Shown here: in pieces, positions 5,030 to 6,558 of the stretch | How positions within the stretch are numbered: the first letter of the stretch is position 1 | How the letters are laid out: each line of letters starts with the position of its first letter | Assembly: GCA_945874195.1 (NCBI GenBank) | Contig: CAMCFW010000122.1 | Location: 1-6,558, forward strand | Direction of reading: 5' to 3' | DNA from: Chryseobacterium gleum | GTDB taxonomy: Bacteria > Bacteroidota > Bacteroidia > UBA10329 | Length of the DNA: 6,558 bases | Notes under the pieces: generated by a model | Database searches by the model: none | What the model saw: only the letters and a program-made list of their open reading frames with translations | Told to the model about the DNA's origin: nothing | Translations under genes and position numbers: made by a program

Positions 5030-6558
5030 CAATGCGGAACAACGCCAGTGGCCGGAGATCTGATAATCTCGTCAAACACCTCGCTTTCAGGCACCTACAA
5101 CATTGCGGGTCTTTTTAGGGTAAATCCAGGAGTGGTCTGTTCTGTTACACCCTACACCAGCGGTGGTTGTGGCGAATTGATCATCAACGCCATAGACATT
5201 GAAGTGATCGGAGACATCATAGGCGATGGATCAGGCTTTGCCGGAGGAACACCCGGGTCTGGAGGGAACGCTGGAAATAATGTTGGTGCCCTCACAGGTT
5301 GTGTCGATAAGGACAACTGTCTTGTCATCAATGTCAACGGTGGTGCTTCAGGTGGTGCAGGAACCGGACCAGGAGCAGGCCTTGCGGGTGCGGCCGGAAC
5401 ATTGGGTGCCGGACCTAAGCAGGTGTGTCAGAATTTTGGCGATGAATATGGATTTGTTGGCGGTGCCGGTGGTGCCGGTGGCGCTGCGGGTGGTGCTTAT
5501 GGCGGAGCGGGCAATACAGGCGGCATCGGTGGGGCAGGAGCAGCCTACAACTCAGGTAACTTTTCGGGCATGAATCTGGCCGGATGCGCAAGCCCCTCAT
5601 CTGGAACTGGCGGTGCAAGCGGAGCTGTTGCAGCCACCTACGGAACGGCAACTGGACCCGACATCGACCTTGGTAGCGGTGGTGCTGGAGCCGGTGGCGG
5701 TGGAAAAAGCGCCAGCGATGGAACTTCAGGCGCAGCCGGTGGTGCCGGTGGAGCCCTAGTGGCCCTTTATGCCTCGGGCAACATGACCATAGCAGGTAAT
5801 ATTTCTGTTGAAGGAGCAACCAGTGGACCCGGTGGGGTCGGTGGCAATGGAGGAACTACAACCGATTGCTGCTCTGACCTTTGCAACGAATGTGGCGAAC
5901 GAACTTTCTCATCAGGAGCAGGTGGTGGTGGTGGATCGGGTGGTGGTTCTGGCGGTGGTATCCTTCTTCAGGCCTACGGGATTAGCACCATTACCGGAAC
6001 ACTCCGCTCAATTGGCGGAAACGGTGGTTCTGGTGGCGCTGGAGGTTCTGGAACTTCTGGTTGCACCTATGACGATTTCTTCTGCGGAAGCAATAGCGGG
6101 TCGGCAAATGCAGGCACGGCCGGTGCAGTAGGTGGAGGTGGTTCAGGCGGAAGGATCAAGATCTTTCAGAACCCTTGTCAGGCCAATATCATATCGGCCA
6201 GCATCCTTATCAATGGTGGAAACGGATTTGGTGGCGCAGCTGCTTCAGGAACCTATCATTTAGGAGACATTGCCTTGATCACCCCGCCAACCATGACCTA
6301 CACCGTTGATAGCGTAAGCTGCTTCGGTGTTGCTGATGGAAGCGCAACCGTTACGGTAAGTGGAGGTCTTGCCCCTTACACCTACACGTGGGTGCCGAAT
6401 GTGGGAAACACGGCAACGGTGAGCAACCTGGCTGCAGGCAGCTATGACGTGACCGTTACCGATGGCTACTCCTGTCAATTGACACAGACCATTGTCGTTC
6501 CCGGACCAGACCTGCTTACAACACAGATCTTCGGAACCATTGATGCCGATTGTTTCGG
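4961..6558 (+). CDS. Large secreted Gly-rich surface protein with SprB-type repeat (3' partial)
   Basis: Translation from ATG 4961 stays open for 532 whole codons to the right edge; I read every codon and found no stop, so the gene continues beyond the window. In order: a signal peptide (residues 1-23, predicted cut VSA|QC), a non-repetitive segment (24-87), a Gly/Ala/Ser-rich region (about 88-428; locally half or more Gly) holding beta-strand units, then a SprB-type repeat (about 447-514) and perhaps the start of another. SprB repeats occur in long cell-surface adhesins of gliding Bacteroidota exported by the type IX secretion system, so a T9SS C-terminal sorting domain would be expected past the edge; it is not visible here. 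Cysteines are frequent for a Gly-rich protein (17 in 532), including CC-x3-C-x2-C at 303-311, suggesting disulfides after export. Likely role: surface adhesin, matrix or cell-envelope protein. Exact function is unknown. A promoter with an exact -7 box lies 44 bases upstream, so it is probably the first gene of its transcript. Confidence 0.9.
   Translation, partial: MRKIYQLFILSLVTVFAVQEVSAQCGTTPVAGDLIISSNTSLSGTYNIAGLFRVNPGVVCSVTPYTSGGCGELIINAIDIEVIGDIIGDGSGFAGGTPGSGGNAGNNVGALTGCVDKDNCLVINVNGGASGGAGTGPGAGLAGAAGTLGAGPKQVCQNFGDEYGFVGGAGGAGGAAGGAYGGAGNTGGIGGAGAAYNSGNFSGMNLAGCASPSSGTGGASGAVAATYGTATGPDIDLGSGGAGAGGGGKSASDGTSGAAGGAGGALVALYASGNMTIAGNISVEGATSGPGGVGGNGGTTTDCCSDLCNECGERTFSSGAGGGGGSGGGSGGGILLQAYGISTITGTLRSIGGNGGSGGAGGSGTSGCTYDDFFCGSNSGSANAGTAGAVGGGGSGGRIKIFQNPCQANIISASILINGGNGFGGAAASGTYHLGDIALITPPTMTYTVDSVSCFGVADGSATVTVSGGLAPYTYTWVPNVGNTATVSNLAAGSYDVTVTDGYSCQLTQTIVVPGPDLLTTQIFGTIDADCF
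5465..5751 (+). repeat. 17-base direct repeat pair within the Gly-rich coding region
   Basis: GCCGGTGGTGCCGGTGG occurs identically at 5465-5481 and 5735-5751, encoding AGGAGG in the same frame both times, 270 bases (90 codons) apart. Recombination between the copies would delete or add 90 codons without shifting frame. It may simply reflect codon bias in Gly/Ala tracts. Confidence 0.55.
5747..6235 (+). repeat. Three diverged beta-strand units with a 67-residue period
   Basis: Three segments share the plan GG(x)-hydrophobic strand-short turn-I-x-(G/A)-x-(I/L)-strand-G-rich loop: GALVALYASGNMTIAGNIS (264-282), GGILLQAYGISTITGTL (332-348) and GGRIKIFQNPCQANIISASI (396-415). Aligned on I-x-G/A-x-I/L, the first Ile falls at residues 277, 344 and 411, exactly 67 residues (201 bases) apart. 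An earlier relative may be GELIINAIDIEVIGDIIGDG (71-90). DNA identity between units is low, so this is an old protein-level repeat. The spacing is read directly; the fold is inferred. Confidence 0.6.
6299..6502 (+). repeat. SprB-type repeat module in the secreted protein
   Basis: Residues about 447-514 match the SprB repeat pattern seen in Flavobacterium SprB and many Bacteroidota surface proteins: V-x-C-x-G-x-x-DGSATVTVSGG (452-469), then APYTYTW (471-477), then a TATVSNLAAGSYDVTVTD core (484-501), then a Cys (505) and a final VVPGP (512-516). The two cysteines at 454 and 505 are where the family usually has a pair. These Ig-like modules normally come in tandem in adhesins. Confidence 0.85.
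6518..6558 (+). repeat. Possible start of a second SprB-type repeat (cut by window edge)
   Basis: After the first module the chain continues TTQIFGTIDADCFG (residues 520 on). The hydrophobic strand followed by D-x-D-C-F-G resembles the SVSCFG opening of the first module, as expected for a tandem array. Only 13 residues and two bases are available, so this is a tentative call. Confidence 0.45.

Larger units (their letters stand above)
5222..6244 (+). repeat. Gly/Ala/Ser-rich low-complexity protein region
   Basis: Residues about 88-428 are dominated by Gly with Ala, Ser, Thr and Asn. Stretches such as GGAGGAGGAAGGAYGGAG (residues 167-184) follow GGX spacing, while others alternate with short hydrophobic strands. 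At the DNA level this gives runs of GGT/GGC/GCC/GCA codons, including a (GGT)4 run at 5921-5934. The bias leaves other frames artificially open on both strands, so apparent genes there are shadows. GGX composition resembles PE_PGRS and polyglycine-II proteins, but no homology is claimed. Confidence 0.85.

Noticed and set aside
5226..5573. Plus-strand frame rich in Val/Leu/Pro overlapping the Gly-rich gene
   Set aside because: Out-of-frame reading of the Gly-rich codons; the frame from 4961 has a signal peptide, promoter and SprB motif, this one has none. The same applies to 5808-6131.
5415..5819. Antisense open frame of 134 codons, His/Arg/Leu-rich
   Set aside because: It is the reverse of Gly/Ala codons (GGT, GGC, GCC) of the real plus-strand gene; composition is an artefact and there is no plausible start signal or domain.
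5222..6244. CRISPR-like or satellite DNA array
   Set aside because: Repeats are in-frame Gly/Ala codons of irregular spacing and low identity, with no constant repeat-spacer structure.

Overview
The window looks like chromosome from a member of Bacteroidota, probably a flavobacterium-like lineage. Four things point there: a TonB-dependent receptor ending in the usual outer-membrane beta-barrel C-terminus, a secreted protein carrying a SprB-type repeat (a module typical of gliding/T9SS-secreted surface proteins in this phylum), a Bacteroidota-type promoter box TAnnTTTG, and gene starts mostly without strong Shine-Dalgarno sequences. No tRNA, rRNA, CRISPR array, insertion sequence or phage gene was seen. 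Coding density is very high, and the only sizeable non-coding stretch is 180 bases (4781-4960).

Layout. (1) 1-1475, plus strand: the 3' part of a TonB-dependent outer-membrane receptor; its start and plug domain lie to the left of the window. (2) 4780 down to 1464, minus strand: a two-gene unit. A full-length UvrD/PcrA superfamily 1 DNA helicase (2438-4780) comes first, followed by a multi-pass inner-membrane protein of unknown function (1464-2441). The two overlap by ATGA, so they are probably translationally coupled. The membrane protein gene runs convergently into the receptor gene, and their 3' ends overlap by 12 bases. (3) 4781-4960: a divergent intergenic region that probably holds the helicase promoter on one strand and a better-looking promoter for the next gene on the other. 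(4) 4961 to the right edge, plus strand: the first 532 codons of a large secreted protein with no stop codon in the window. It has a signal peptide, a short N-terminal segment, a long Gly/Ala-rich region with embedded beta-strand units, then one complete SprB-type repeat and the beginning of what may be another.

Functionally the window mixes envelope genes (nutrient uptake receptor, surface adhesin-like protein, membrane protein) with a housekeeping DNA-repair helicase. The most interesting item is the right-hand secreted protein. Being open at the window edge, it is easily missed by stop-to-stop gene finding, and two of the frames shadowing it (one antisense) look deceptively open. Its architecture, a Gly-rich domain with a 67-residue period followed by SprB-type modules, deserves a closer look.
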